From Naematelia aurantialba (taxonomy: Eukaryota > Basidiomycota > Tremellomycetes > Tremellales > Naemateliaceae), in NCBI GenBank assembly GCA_021527695.1, contig JAKFAO010000003.1, forward strand, positions 1,116,001 through 1,180,000: a stretch of DNA of 64,000 bases, read 5' to 3'. The position numbers and the translations under genes are program-made. Of the stretch, positions 54,288 through 64,000 are shown piece by piece (within the stretch, counting starts at the first letter, position 1; every line of letters starts with the position of its first letter). The notes beneath the pieces were generated by a model. The model ran no database searches. It had not been told where the DNA came from and saw only the letters and a list, made by a program, of their open reading frames with translations.

Positions 54288-57023
54288 TTGGATGGTTGAA
54301 TCAGTGATGATCTACAAAATGCTAGGTGGTGGTGTAATTATCGCAGTGAAGGATACGGCCCAGTGGGAATGTGGAGAGGCTGGAGAAAGTGGTGGAAAGG
54401 GCAGTGAAGTGGGCGGGTGGGAAGAACGAGGGAGAGAGAACGAGCGTGCAGGGAGCAGCGAGAGGTCGGCGTCGAAGATGGCGATGGCCTCGGCGGGGGT
54501 TTTGGAGACAGAAAGGAAGTCTGCATACAGGAGGGCAGTATTATACTGCCCAACGCAGCCTCACGGACCATCCCTCAACCATCCCTCATGCGATACCCTC
54601 TTGCCGTACCCTCATACCCTCTACCTATACCCCGCGACGCCGTATCCCCCTCGGCCACTGGCCCATGCTTGCCCTCCGCGTGGTACGGGAGAAGCAGAGG
54701 GAGGCCTTTGGGCCAGAGTCGACCGATGGTCCTTCCTCGCCAACGCCAAGACCGAGCAACCAAGGCCCATCCCAAACTCCCAAAGCAAGGTCGAGTCGCA
54801 AAGGCGGAAGATCAAAGGTCCAAGGTGATCAGCTGCAAATTCGGCTCAGGGTCGAGCGCGAGCGTTGAGGGGGAGCGCTGGGTCGATGCATGGGAGGTGC
54901 ACGATGCTGATGGAGGCGGTGTCGCTCGGGCCGCTTGTGTCAGGTTGAAAGGCGCTGAGGATCAGTACAATGGGTCGATTGATCAATGACTGAACAACGG
55001 ATCCAAGGCAATGGGGGCACGGATCAACGGGGTCAACGAATCGATGAATCAGCCACTGCGAGCTCGGTCCATTGGGGGAATCGGCGCTCGTCCACCGAGT
55101 GTGAGTGCAATGGCTCTTTGTTTGACAAGGCAGTGTTGTCCTTGAAACGACATGGCTGCTGCACCTGCGTACATTCAGCACTGGTTCAGTCGAGCAACCA
55201 GAGAAGCGCCCAAAACAGCGGGACGTTTCAGAGCGCTCTGTGATCGGCAGACCCTGAACCCTGAATTGCCAAAGGCAGGGATGGCCAGTGTGGCAGCATC
55301 GGCCTAGTGAGGCGCAGAGGATGTGAGGGCCCCGTGGCCTGCTGGGCGTAGCATGCTACAATCCTGAAGAGTCTGGAGAGGACAGCATCAGCCAAGGCAT
55401 CAAGGCGTCGCTTTGAGAGGGTCCGAACGGTATCGTTCATTGTGTGGCGGTGTAGATGACTGCCGCCACGTCGCTGGATGCTGGACGCGATACGGCGTTG
55501 GGTGCACAAGCGAGATGTCAGGATGGGTTTTGGCGCGACACAAAGTGGCAGGAATGCGAATGCCGTGGGAGCGTGGTGGGATCAGACGCTAAAGCAGCCT
55601 GTAGCGTAGTGCATGCCGAGTCTGATCCCTGGAATGCCTGGATGCGCACCGGAAGCTCTGGCCATCGGTGAGATTCCGGTGCAAGCATCGATCTCGCGCT
55701 GCTTGACATGGCTCACGGCTCATGGCTCATGTCCATGGTTGATGTCCATGGTTGATGAAGCGCTGCGCCCCTCGCTGCGCCGACGCGGTGTTGATAGACA
55801 AGAGCGAGGAAGCATCGCGCTTGAACAAAACGAGTAAACCTTTGCTCCGTGCTCTACATTAACTGTTCTCGTCTGCTTGGTGCGCCAGCCGCTCTAAACA
55901 AGATACTCAGGTGCCAGGCTGTTAGGTGTAGAGCAACAGCCTACACTGACACCTACTCGTCCAGTCACCGCGTTGGTAAGACTGCCGTCTGTCTAGCGTG
56001 TTTGGTGACACCGCCAGGAGACCAGCGTCCAAAACTCCCACCAGCGGCTGCGGGGAAAGAAATCAACACACAGCCTCTAGGCACGAGTTTCGTCTCGAAA
56101 CGCAGCCGCGGCGTTGCTCCTGTTCCCTCTGGTCTCGCGCTTGGCTCGAATCTATTTCGAGAAGACCCTGAGTTCCAGTCGTTTCCTCCCCTTTGCCCCT
56201 GATTAGAACACTTGTTGACGTTCCGTCCGCGTCTGTGTCCTTGTTCTGCGTAGTAACCACCGAACCATGCATCGTGGAGTCGCCGTGTTGCGTGACATGT
56301 ATCCCCTTATGCATGGGAGTGCCCGCTGAGCGGCCGACATGGGGTGTTTGTTGCCCGTATTACAGTACTTGGGGGGTCGAAAATAAAACAAGTGCGCGTG
56401 TTTTCCGATTTCCCGATGGACCCCCCCCCCCCACCCGCAGCTGATCCCGCCCTTGTGTGTGCGCCCCGAGAAAGAAAGACGCTCAGGGTTGTCGCACGCG
56501 CGCACCCAACACAAAAACCCCGGGAAACGCGCACCGCCCCGTTCTTTCCAACAGCTTCACCCCTTCTCACTTCTCTCTCTCTCTCGTCGTCGTCCCAATC
56601 TCCTACTCGCCTCGAATCCTTACTCTTCGACATCGAGACACTCTCTCTCTCTCAACTGTGGCATTCACACACCGCACATTCGCATCGTTCTTCCCTCTCA
56701 CACGTCTTCACGACACCCTTCTGCACACACACGTCGACCTCGTTTTATCGCTAATTTGCACCACCACCACCTTTCATTTCCAGTCACTCCCGCCCCCTTG
56801 ATCCTTTGTTTAACGGTAAGTGGTACACCCCAGCCATTCCCTTTACAAGCACCCGGTCCCATGCCCACACCCCGGCCAGTCTACATCCCAACGAGTTTGT
56901 TGTGCCTATACCTTGCAGCATAGATATAACGCCTGGATTGCGTTGTCTAAGTAAACATCCGCCAACCGTCGAGCAATACGCAGCGCATTCCTGATCGCTG
57001 ACTTGTCCGCAGCTACAGCAACG
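54288..57023. other. Long divergent intergenic region between two secreted-protein genes
   Basis: This 2.7 kb separates the start codons of the CPL1-like gene (minus) and the glycoprotein gene at 57024 (plus), the longest gene-free stretch in the window. Overlapping open frames at 54292-54990 exist in three phases at once and reflect composition rather than a gene. The last 600 bp before 57024 is C/T rich (TCTCTCTCTC tracts near 56570 and 56640, a C run near 56419), typical of a long leader or intron; a GTAAGT at 56816 could be the donor of a leader intron ending at CGCAG 57011. No RNA gene recognised. Confidence 0.5.
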
Positions 57024-58311
57024 ATGTTCGCCGCCGCCACTATCGCCCTCGCCGCGTTTGCCGGCATTGCCAAGGCCCAGGTCACGGCAACCGGTACCAT
57101 GGGATCAACAAACCCGCCCGCCGCCACGCTCGGCACAGCGATCAACCAGACCTCGTACGCTCGTCTGCTGTCCCTCAACGCGATCGACGACTTTTGCTTG
57201 TTTGCACCTCCCACAGAGAACCTGGCCATTGGGGACTCGGAGGCCTACGAGGTCGCCTGGTGCACGCAGGCGCGTAACGATGCCCGTGTCATCCCGGAAG
57301 GCGCCTTCACCGCCGTCCACTTTGTGAAAACCGACATGTACTGGCAGATTCAGGGCTGGGGCGACTTTACAAAAATCAACATTGAAGCTGGCGACGAGGG
57401 TGGTGAGCTCGACCCCCACGGTGCCACGGGTGATGGTAACCCCGTCGGTGGCAACGTCACTTGCAATGCCACCGGCTCGGACGTTTCCTATCAAGAGTGG
57501 ATGAAGTGAGTAGATGTCACGGCGCGGCAGAGGAAGCGCAAGGACGGCCCTGATCGCCATAGCTACATGTCGTACAACGAGTTTTGTCTGCGTATCTGCA
57601 TCGCCGAGAACTCGACCTACAGTGCCGCCACCATGTGCCAGCACACCCTGGACGAGATGGGCTGCGAGTGGGTCATGCCTGGAGAGTAAGTGGATTGCGC
57701 CGAATGCCCGGTCGTTGCTCATCATCAGCTACACTGACAACTCGTTTACCGAATGCTCGGCCGACGTCGCCTACCCTCCCGGTTTCTACCCTCAGTCTGA
57801 TGGCTCGACCTCGACCTTTGCCCAGCGATACACCGGCACCTACACTGCGGACGGAACCGTTGGCACCTACACGATCGGTGTGACGGTCACCCCGTCGAGC
57901 GCCTACTCCATTCCCGCATCGTCCGACTGCACGACCTACTCTACCATTGGCGGTGCTGGTAGTGCGTATTTTGTCGTTTCTCTCCGGCGACTGTGCTGAT
58001 GCTATTTAGGCGTCGTGACTGGCAGCACTGCCTCGGCCTCTTCGTCGGCATCGTCAACTGGCTCTGCGGCCTCGTCGGGCAGCAGTGCCGCGGCAACCTC
58101 GGGTGCCTCGTCCGCCGCCAGCGCCAGCGCCAGCGGCAGCAAGTCGGGATCAGGTAGCACCAGCGCCTCTACAGCGTCGGCGTCTGCTTCGGCCGCGTCC
58201 AGCTCGGCCAGGGCCTTTGCGCAGTATTCTGGTGTCAACTACGGTCCGCTCATGGCTGGCGTGCTGTCGGTCGTCGCCCTCATCGCCGGTGCGGGCGTGG
58301 TTGCTCTATAA
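57024..58311 (+). CDS. Secreted GPI-anchored glycoprotein, 'macrophage activating glycoprotein' family
   Basis: Four exons (57024-57505, 57563-57685, 57729-57961, 58010-58311) give 379 residues. It has a signal peptide (MFAAATIALAAFAGIAKA, cleavage before QVTATG). The conserved ectodomain carries SYARLLSLNAIDDFCLFAPP, IGDSEAYEVAWCTQARNDAR, FVKTDMYWQIQGWGDFTKIN, GGELDPHGATGDGNPVGGNV, SYNEFCLRICIAENSTYSAA and DEMGCEWVMPG. A Ser/Ala/Gly-rich stalk (residues about 283-345) follows, then a hydrophobic C-terminus (MAGVLSVVALIAGAGVVAL) for GPI attachment. N-glycosylation sequons occur (NQT, NVT, NAT, NST). The family name comes from Cryptococcus genome annotation; the biochemical role is unknown. 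A cell-surface or wall location is well supported by sequence. Confidence 0.88.
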
Positions 58312-59235
58312 GTAAAAGCATGGTGGCGAGACATGACGTTGACGCTCGTTTCGACTTTTCGCCTGTTGACGTAGTCCTCCATATGTTTATGATCTACGCC
58401 TCCCCCACGATGGACATTATGCTTTGTGTTGTCTGCGGCATTGTCATGGAGCGCCTGCATGCGCCTTGTCGTGGAGCGTCTGCATCTGCATGCGATTGTG
58501 CGCACGGAGCAGCGCGAATGTAAGATGCAGCATGACCAGGGAGTCGCAACGAGCACCGCTTTTCCCGGCTGCCATGTGTCCTGCGTGTCCCTGAACGAGT
58601 TTTACCGTTGGCCCCGCTCGGCGATGATGTAGCTACGTATTCATGATTTGTTGTCGGACGTCTGTCTGTCTATCAGTCTTGGCTGTCTGTCTATCAGTCG
58701 TGGCTGTCTGTCTATCAGGAATTGGCTGCTTGTCTGTCCATCCGCTGGCGTGACTTGACGCTTCGCCGACTGCCGGGACCCGGGCCTCTTGACCTCTCCA
58801 TCTACTCCCCTGCTGTCTCCCGTCTGGATATCTGCTCTCCTGCTATTTGAATAGCCTCCTGATACCTCCCTCCTGCTACTGCCTAGCGTCCTCTCGGCCT
58901 CTCTGGTACTGCCTAGCGTCCTCTCGGTCTCTCTGGGTATCTGCGAGCTCCCACCGCTCCGAGGCTGACTCGACTTCCTTTGGCGATCAGCCCGCATATT
59001 GCCGGTGTCGCCGTGCGATTCAAGTATACCGAGGAGCGAAGACACGAACGGCCCGTACAAGAACGAGAACGAGCACGAAACACATCTACGAACAAGACAA
59101 GAACGAGAACGAAACACACATACGAACAAGACAAGAACGAGAACGAAATACACATACGAACAGACAAGAACGAGAACGGAACACCTACGCACGAACGCCA
59201 TACCGACAACATAGACGAACGAGACCGTCGACGGG
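58312..59235. other. Intergenic region rich in tandem repeats
   Basis: This 0.92 kb between two plus-strand genes contains three separate short repeat arrays: about 58662-58719 (three copies of a 21-bp unit with TGTCTGTCTATCAGT), about 58878-58940 (two copies of a 30-bp unit with CTGCCTAGCGTCCTCTCGG), and about 59058-59190 (three to four copies of a 34-bp unit with ACAAGAACGAGAACGAAA). The last array directly precedes the ATG at 59236 and is probably in the 5' leader. No gene is called. Confidence 0.65.
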
Positions 59236-62200
59236 ATGTTCAAACGACAGTCCAAACCCGCCGTCTCTCCACTCGATCCACCGCCCGCCTCGACTCGGTC
59301 TCTTGCGCCCCCGTCTGCGCCTCCGCCTGCTGCACACACTCCAGCGCCGCCAGGCGCCTACCCCTCCGTCCCTCAGCGCGGACAAGGCCAGGCGCAAGGA
59401 CTGGGAATCTACCAACAAGGAGGTGGAAGCAGCCCGGGTGGTCGAGCGAGTGTTATCCAAGGTGGCCCGGGACAAGCACCTAGGGGACAACCTATGGGGA
59501 ACGGCACCGGCAACGGCAACGGCAACAGCAATCGCAACGGCAACGGCAGCGGCAACAGGTCGCCCCAGTCGTATCCCAAACCTAACATGAACACAAACAC
59601 GAACATGAACCCGAAAGCCAACTCCAACCCCTCAGCCTCAGTACGCGGGCCAGCGAGCGGAGGGAACAGAGGACTCCAGGCGCCGAACCCGACGTACGCC
59701 GCGGGCTCGCCGATCGGTCGCGTAGCGTCGTTGGATACTGCCCGATCTGAGAAGAGCGAGAAGCGGCGGAGTGGGTTCTTTGGGCTTGGTGGAAAGAAGG
59801 ACAAAGACACCCAGAAGGACAGGGACAAGGCCAAGGCGATGGACAAGGATAGGAGCAGGGAGCGAGAGCGGCAGGTCAAAGCCGAAGAGGTAGGTTCTCG
59901 CCGTGTGCAGTGCTCTGTCTTCTGGTCTGCCTCGGCTCCCTCTGTACTTCTGTGCACTGCTACTCGTCGGCCGCGTCAGCATCCGCGTCGGCGTCGGCGG
60001 CGATGTCTCGCCTCGGATCGTAGGTGATCCTTGCAGAGGCATCAGGGCGACATGGTGCACGGTCCCGTTGCCGTTGCCAGTGCCGATGCGCCGTTGCCCC
60101 CCATCTTTCATCCTCTTCCTCTTCCCTTCCTCTTCTCTTCCTTCAGCCCAATCCTACTTTGCAGAGCACACCCAGCGTCTGCTACTTGCCACTTCTTTCC
60201 CCCTCACCACCTCTCCCCCTCGCCCGACTCCACGGCTGCACCTTCCTCCCGGCTCCTTTGAACCTCCCAAATCACCTCCCGACTCACGCCTCGTCTCACA
60301 CGATTCCGATTCCAACTGACCCTCTGAAGCCCAGACCCCGCCCATCGTCCTTCTCCGTCGAACGGCCGAGAAGCTCAAACGCCAACGCAAACGATTTCCA
60401 TCCTCATACAATGCGCCAGTTTCCTCCGCCCCAGCCTGGACATACACCTCCTCCACTCGGTCAACAGCCATCACCGTCGCCTCCCCTATCACAACAGCAG
60501 CCGCGTCAGTCGCCAGTCCAGGGACAACAACGGATCGTGTCCTCCCCTCTGCAGTCTTCGTCCTCGGCTAGAGACTTTGGTCCAGGTGCAGGTCCTATCG
60601 CAGGCGGAGGCGCGTTCCCGAAATCACAGTCAATGGGGTTCTCTCGCTCGCCCGTTCCAGACAAACAGCCGTATCGTGGCTCTCCCAGTACGGTACCGGA
60701 ACCGCCAACTCAGATCTCCAGGTCATCTTCGATGCCCCTGAACCAACAGCAGCAGCAGCAACAGGCTCAGCCCTCTCCCCCTGGTAGCTCTCAGCGCGCG
60801 CCGGACAGCCCGGGACGCGCAGCACTGTCGCCATCAATGCAGGAATTCGAGCCGATCGTCGACCTCATCGGCATGCAGCCGCAAAAGACCTACGTGGCCA
60901 GTCCGCCAGAGCTCGAGATGATCTTGGCAAGGACCAGTGCTGGAGGACAACCAAAGTAGGTGTTCCGAGCCGTGTTGGATACTGACGAGTCAGGCAAGGG
61001 CAGCCGGGCAGCGCCACGAACGACTGGGATAGCGTATGGTTGCAGCTTTCTGGCATCTCGCTCTGTACGTCTACAAGCGGTTGGGCACTGCTGACGCCAG
61101 CCATGTGGTCCATGAAAGAAACACGGGCCGCTGCCGCTAAGGGCGAAAAGGTCCCTCCGACGTACTTCAACGTGACTGATTCCTCCCTCGAGCTGCTCGC
61201 TCCGCTCCCTCCGCCGCCGCATCGGCCGACTTCCCACCCGCATCACTTTGTGTTCTCCCTCAACACGGCCGGCTCGAATCGTCTTCTCTTCTCGTGTCAG
61301 ACGGAGCGGGACCTCGCGCGGTGGGCGACGGGACTGCGCCTTGCCGCATGGGAGCGCGCGAGGCTCGAGGAGATCTACACGGGTCACTTGATCAAGTCTG
61401 GCGGGAAGGAGCCCAAGAACGAGCTGGTACGAGGACGCATGGAGGGATGGGTCCGAGTGCGCGTCATGGGTGGAACAGATTGGAAACGGCTCTGGGTCGT
61501 CCTCTCCACCCCGTCGGGCGAGGGCGACAAGGAGGATGAGAAGAAGACGCGCCGACGAAGCTTCTTTGGGCTGGGCGAGAAACAGCCGGAAACGATCCAA
61601 GAGCCAAATACAGGAGTCAGCATGGCTAGCTTTTACCTCGAGCCGAGAACGCCAAAGAACAAGACGTCGCTCGCGGCTCTCACCCTCAGTAATGTCACCC
61701 AGGCGTAAGTCGTGGTCTTCATTCTCACTTGATCTGCGCTTCTCTTTCATCTACTCTCCATACTTGATTTCCATGCCTGATCTCCCTGGTCTCCATGCGT
61801 GATCTCCATGATGTCCATACTTGATCTTGATAGTTTGTCCGATGTTCGACATTCGATGCTGACGACGCAGGTACGCCGTCTTCCCTGAACGACTCGAAGT
61901 CATGTCCCAGTCCAACCTGTTCAAAGTCGTCGGCCGCGTCGGCGGCGACATGGTCGCCGTCGAGGGGCGGCTCCGCGACTCGGGATGGGCACTGATCATG
62001 CCTGAGTCTCCGGCTGATGCAGCCCAAGTCACCCCGTTGAGTAACATGATGCGCTGGGTGACGGGCTTCCACGATGTGTTCGGACTGTACGGCCGGCCCG
62101 GAGGGTATATTTGGGATGAAGGGGATGTTAGGAGTTTGATGTTTGCTTATCCTCGTGGGACGGACCGAGAGGTGAGATCCGAGACTCCTTCTCTCCTCCT

Positions 62201-64000
62201 GGTTCCTTCCCGCCTGCTCGCTCCTCGTCCGTTTATGTTCTCCTCGCCTTCTTCTGCATTTTCTCCTTCTCCTCTCCTCTCCTTCTCCTTCTCCTTCTCC
62301 TTCTCCTTCTCCTTCTCCTTCTCCTTCTCCTTCTCCTCCTTCTCCTTCTCCTTCTGCTCCTTCCTCTCTCTGTTTTCTCCCTGGACCCGCTCTACCACCT
62401 GCTCCGCCAGCTGACCAAATCAGAACCTCTTCCTCACGCTGGACGAGGCAATGTCCTCCGACTTCCGAGCGAACCAGCTCGCCGTCATCCGCTCACAATA
62501 CACCAACCTCATGCAGCAAAAGCAGACGGCCGTGCCCGACGAGGCATATCTCCCTGATGGCGAAGACGTCCCGACCCCTCGACTCGACGCGTACCGCCTC
62601 CCGCCTCTGCCATTCGCCTCCAGCTCTCCCCAGGCATCCGAGCAATCCGGTCCGCGTTCTCTCACCCCAATCACCGAGCAGAGCATCGATATTGGCGATC
62701 CCTCGAGGCAGAACAGCACGCGCACCCAGAAATCCAGCTTCTGGGTCGAACGTGCTGGCAGTGGCAGTGGCAGTGGCGGTGGTGGCGGCCACCAGGCGCA
62801 GAAACAAAGTAGCGGCGGATCCCTTCGCCTCGCGACGATCGCGGACGACGGAGGCGAGCCGTTTGGCCAATTCACGGATGAGCCGCAGCATGAATCGACA
62901 GTGACGACACCAGGGTCAATATCGGCGTCAACAAATGAGACAAAGCACACGGCGTCGTCAATGTGGTCTCAGCCTTCGGCACAGACAGCGATGCCAGATC
63001 CAGAGCATCAGGTAAATCGTCCTGGAGCGATCATACCGGAGCCTCAATCTCGGTCACCCTCACAGCCTTACGGTGGCGGCCAATCCGCGGTGTCGTTTGG
63101 GAGTAGGCATCAGTCGCCTGTACCTTTGAGTGCTTCGCCGGCGGTCTACCCCCATACGGACAATCAGCAAACATCATTTATTTCGAGTACAGGGGAACCA
63201 GCAGCTGCCCAGCAGCGATCCCCACCTACTCAGTCGTCGCCACCTGCCCAGAGCGCCGTCTCGAGACAGCCGCAAACTCTGCCAGAGGTCGTGGTTTTGT
63301 CTGGTAGTCGCGTGCAACGAGAGCCTCAGAGTCAGCCAACTACATCCCGACCCATCGACGAAAATGACTCTGGCACAGCCTATTCTTCGGTCACGCCTGT
63401 ACAACCTGCGCCTGTCGAAGCACCTTCTCCCGCTTCGCCTCCACCAGTCGAACCACTTGTGCTTGCGCCACCGGTCAGTCCGCCCGCGGGTGGTCCCCGA
63501 GGGGTGCTGTCACCTACTCCACGTCGGGTTTCGACCGGCGAGGCGGCTAGCCCTGCTCAAGGTGCACTGCACGAAGAGCCCGCAGCTATGTACCTGATGA
63601 ACATGGTGGAAGACGACGAGCCACGGATCGCAGATACCTTGGCCTCCCGTGCCCGTCTGGCGGATGCCACTGACATCAACGGCGACGGTGTCAAGCCCTC
63701 TGAGAGCCTGGGACGTAAACCTTCTGGAGCGCGTGCACCCCCGCCGAAGAAAAGTTCCTCTGGATCACGCCACCTTGAAGCGATCAGCGACGAACCCCAG
63801 CCTCAACCTGAACCCCACCTGCCAGCGTCCAGCACGCAGACAGATCTGGGAGAAGACGCAACGGCATTCATGGCTTATGCCGAGCAGCCCAGTCCGGCCA
63901 AGCCGGTTGCCCGAGAAGTACAGCCACTGTCGCCCCCTGAGCCTATCAAGGAGGAAGAGATGCGATCCTCATTTGCGCCTTCTCGGGCTGCTGCTGAGCG
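59236..64000 (+). CDS. PH-domain protein related to Caf120/Skg3, 3' end outside window
   Basis: Starts at ATG 59236 (MFKRQSKPAVSPLDPPPAST) and is still open at base 64000. Pro/Gln/Asn-rich N-terminus, then a basic stretch (RRSGFFGLGGKKDKD), an intron of about 400 nt, a poly-Gln/Pro segment, and a PH-type region: WDSVWLQLSGISLCTS, YFNVTDSSLELL, FVFSLNTAGSNRLLFSCQTE, RDLARWATGLRLAAWERARL, GWVRVRVMGGTDWKRLWVVL. Then YAVFPERLEVMSQSNLFKVV and GRVGGDMVA, the hallmark block of the Caf120/Skg3 family, linked in yeast to CCR4-NOT and bud-site/cell-cortex functions. After an intron with a CTCCTT microsatellite, NLFLTLDEAMSSDFRANQLA continues into a long disordered tail. At least six exons are present. 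Confidence 0.8.
62276..62355 (+). repeat. CTCCTT hexanucleotide microsatellite in intron
   Basis: About a dozen near-perfect CTCCTT units, interrupted once by CTCCTC, lie in the intron at about 62171-62425 of the Caf120-like gene. The strand is almost pure pyrimidine. Confidence 0.88.

Noticed and set aside
54292..54989. Open frames in all three plus-strand phases of about 165-190 codons
   Set aside because: Simultaneous openness in three phases indicates skewed purine/pyrimidine composition; no domain, signal peptide or splice structure.
62147..62398. Minus-strand Glu/Lys-rich frame (EKEKEKEKEK)
   Set aside because: Reverse translation of the CTCCTT intron microsatellite, not a coiled-coil protein.
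1..64000. Search for CRISPR arrays, rRNA, tRNA, transposon ends and telomeric repeats
   Set aside because: No regular spaced repeats, rRNA-like blocks, inverted-repeat-bounded transposase frames or telomere units were recognised; tRNA genes cannot be excluded by eye.

Overview
The window is nuclear DNA of a basidiomycete fungus, most likely a yeast of the Tremellomycetes (Cryptococcus/Kwoniella/Tremella group). The evidence is: genes carry many introns of about 40-60 nt with GT..CTRAY..AG signals; genes are tightly packed on both strands; clear orthologues of HOS3, TFB5, RSC4-like, RIB7, SOF1, SSL2/XPB, FCY1 and ATG13 are present; and two secreted protein families typical of Cryptococcus relatives occur (CPL1-like and 'macrophage activating glycoprotein'). 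The genus cannot be fixed from sequence alone.

Region 1 (1-11.4 kb) is an accessory array. Five intact genes, and probably a sixth cut by the left edge, encode proteins of 376-686 residues that are mostly disordered (Ser/Pro/Gln/Thr rich). Each ends in two cysteine half-motifs, usually C-x2-C-x6-C, 38-55 residues apart. The last half-motif usually looks like the basic first half of a fungal Zn2Cys6 cluster, and the earlier one looks like the usual second half. The array therefore reads as a lineage-specific family with a split, apparently permuted, zinc-cluster module at the C-terminus. I know of no description of it.

Region 2 (11.9-42.7 kb) is a conserved housekeeping block, largely arranged in divergent and convergent pairs: OHCU decarboxylase (urate catabolism) / GNL1-type GTPase; HOS3 deacetylase > < TFB5 (TFIIH); dienelactone hydrolase-family enzyme > < RSC4-like double bromodomain protein; RIB7 > < a giant PH-domain scaffold of roughly 3,200 residues; SOF1 / SSL2 (TFIIH) > < FCY1 cytosine deaminase.

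Region 3 (43.3-47.5 kb) is a second accessory patch of three small plus-strand genes with spliced products of 235, 229 and 226 residues. The first and third have a helical part ending in 'VP', then a phase-1 intron, then six cysteines with canonical Zn2Cys6 spacing (C-x2-C-x6-C-x9 or 12-C-x2-C-x6-C). The middle copy keeps the length and layout but has a degraded cysteine module. They look like a compact relative of the Region 1 family.

Region 4 (48.0-64.0 kb) holds ATG13 (autophagy), a secreted CPL1-like cysteine-rich protein, a divergently transcribed GPI-anchored 'macrophage activating glycoprotein' (2.8 kb shared upstream region), and the 5' part of a Caf120/Skg3-type PH-domain protein that runs off the right edge. 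Short tandem repeats sit in many introns and 5' flanks throughout Regions 2-4. I saw no rRNA, tRNA, CRISPR array or transposon that I could support.
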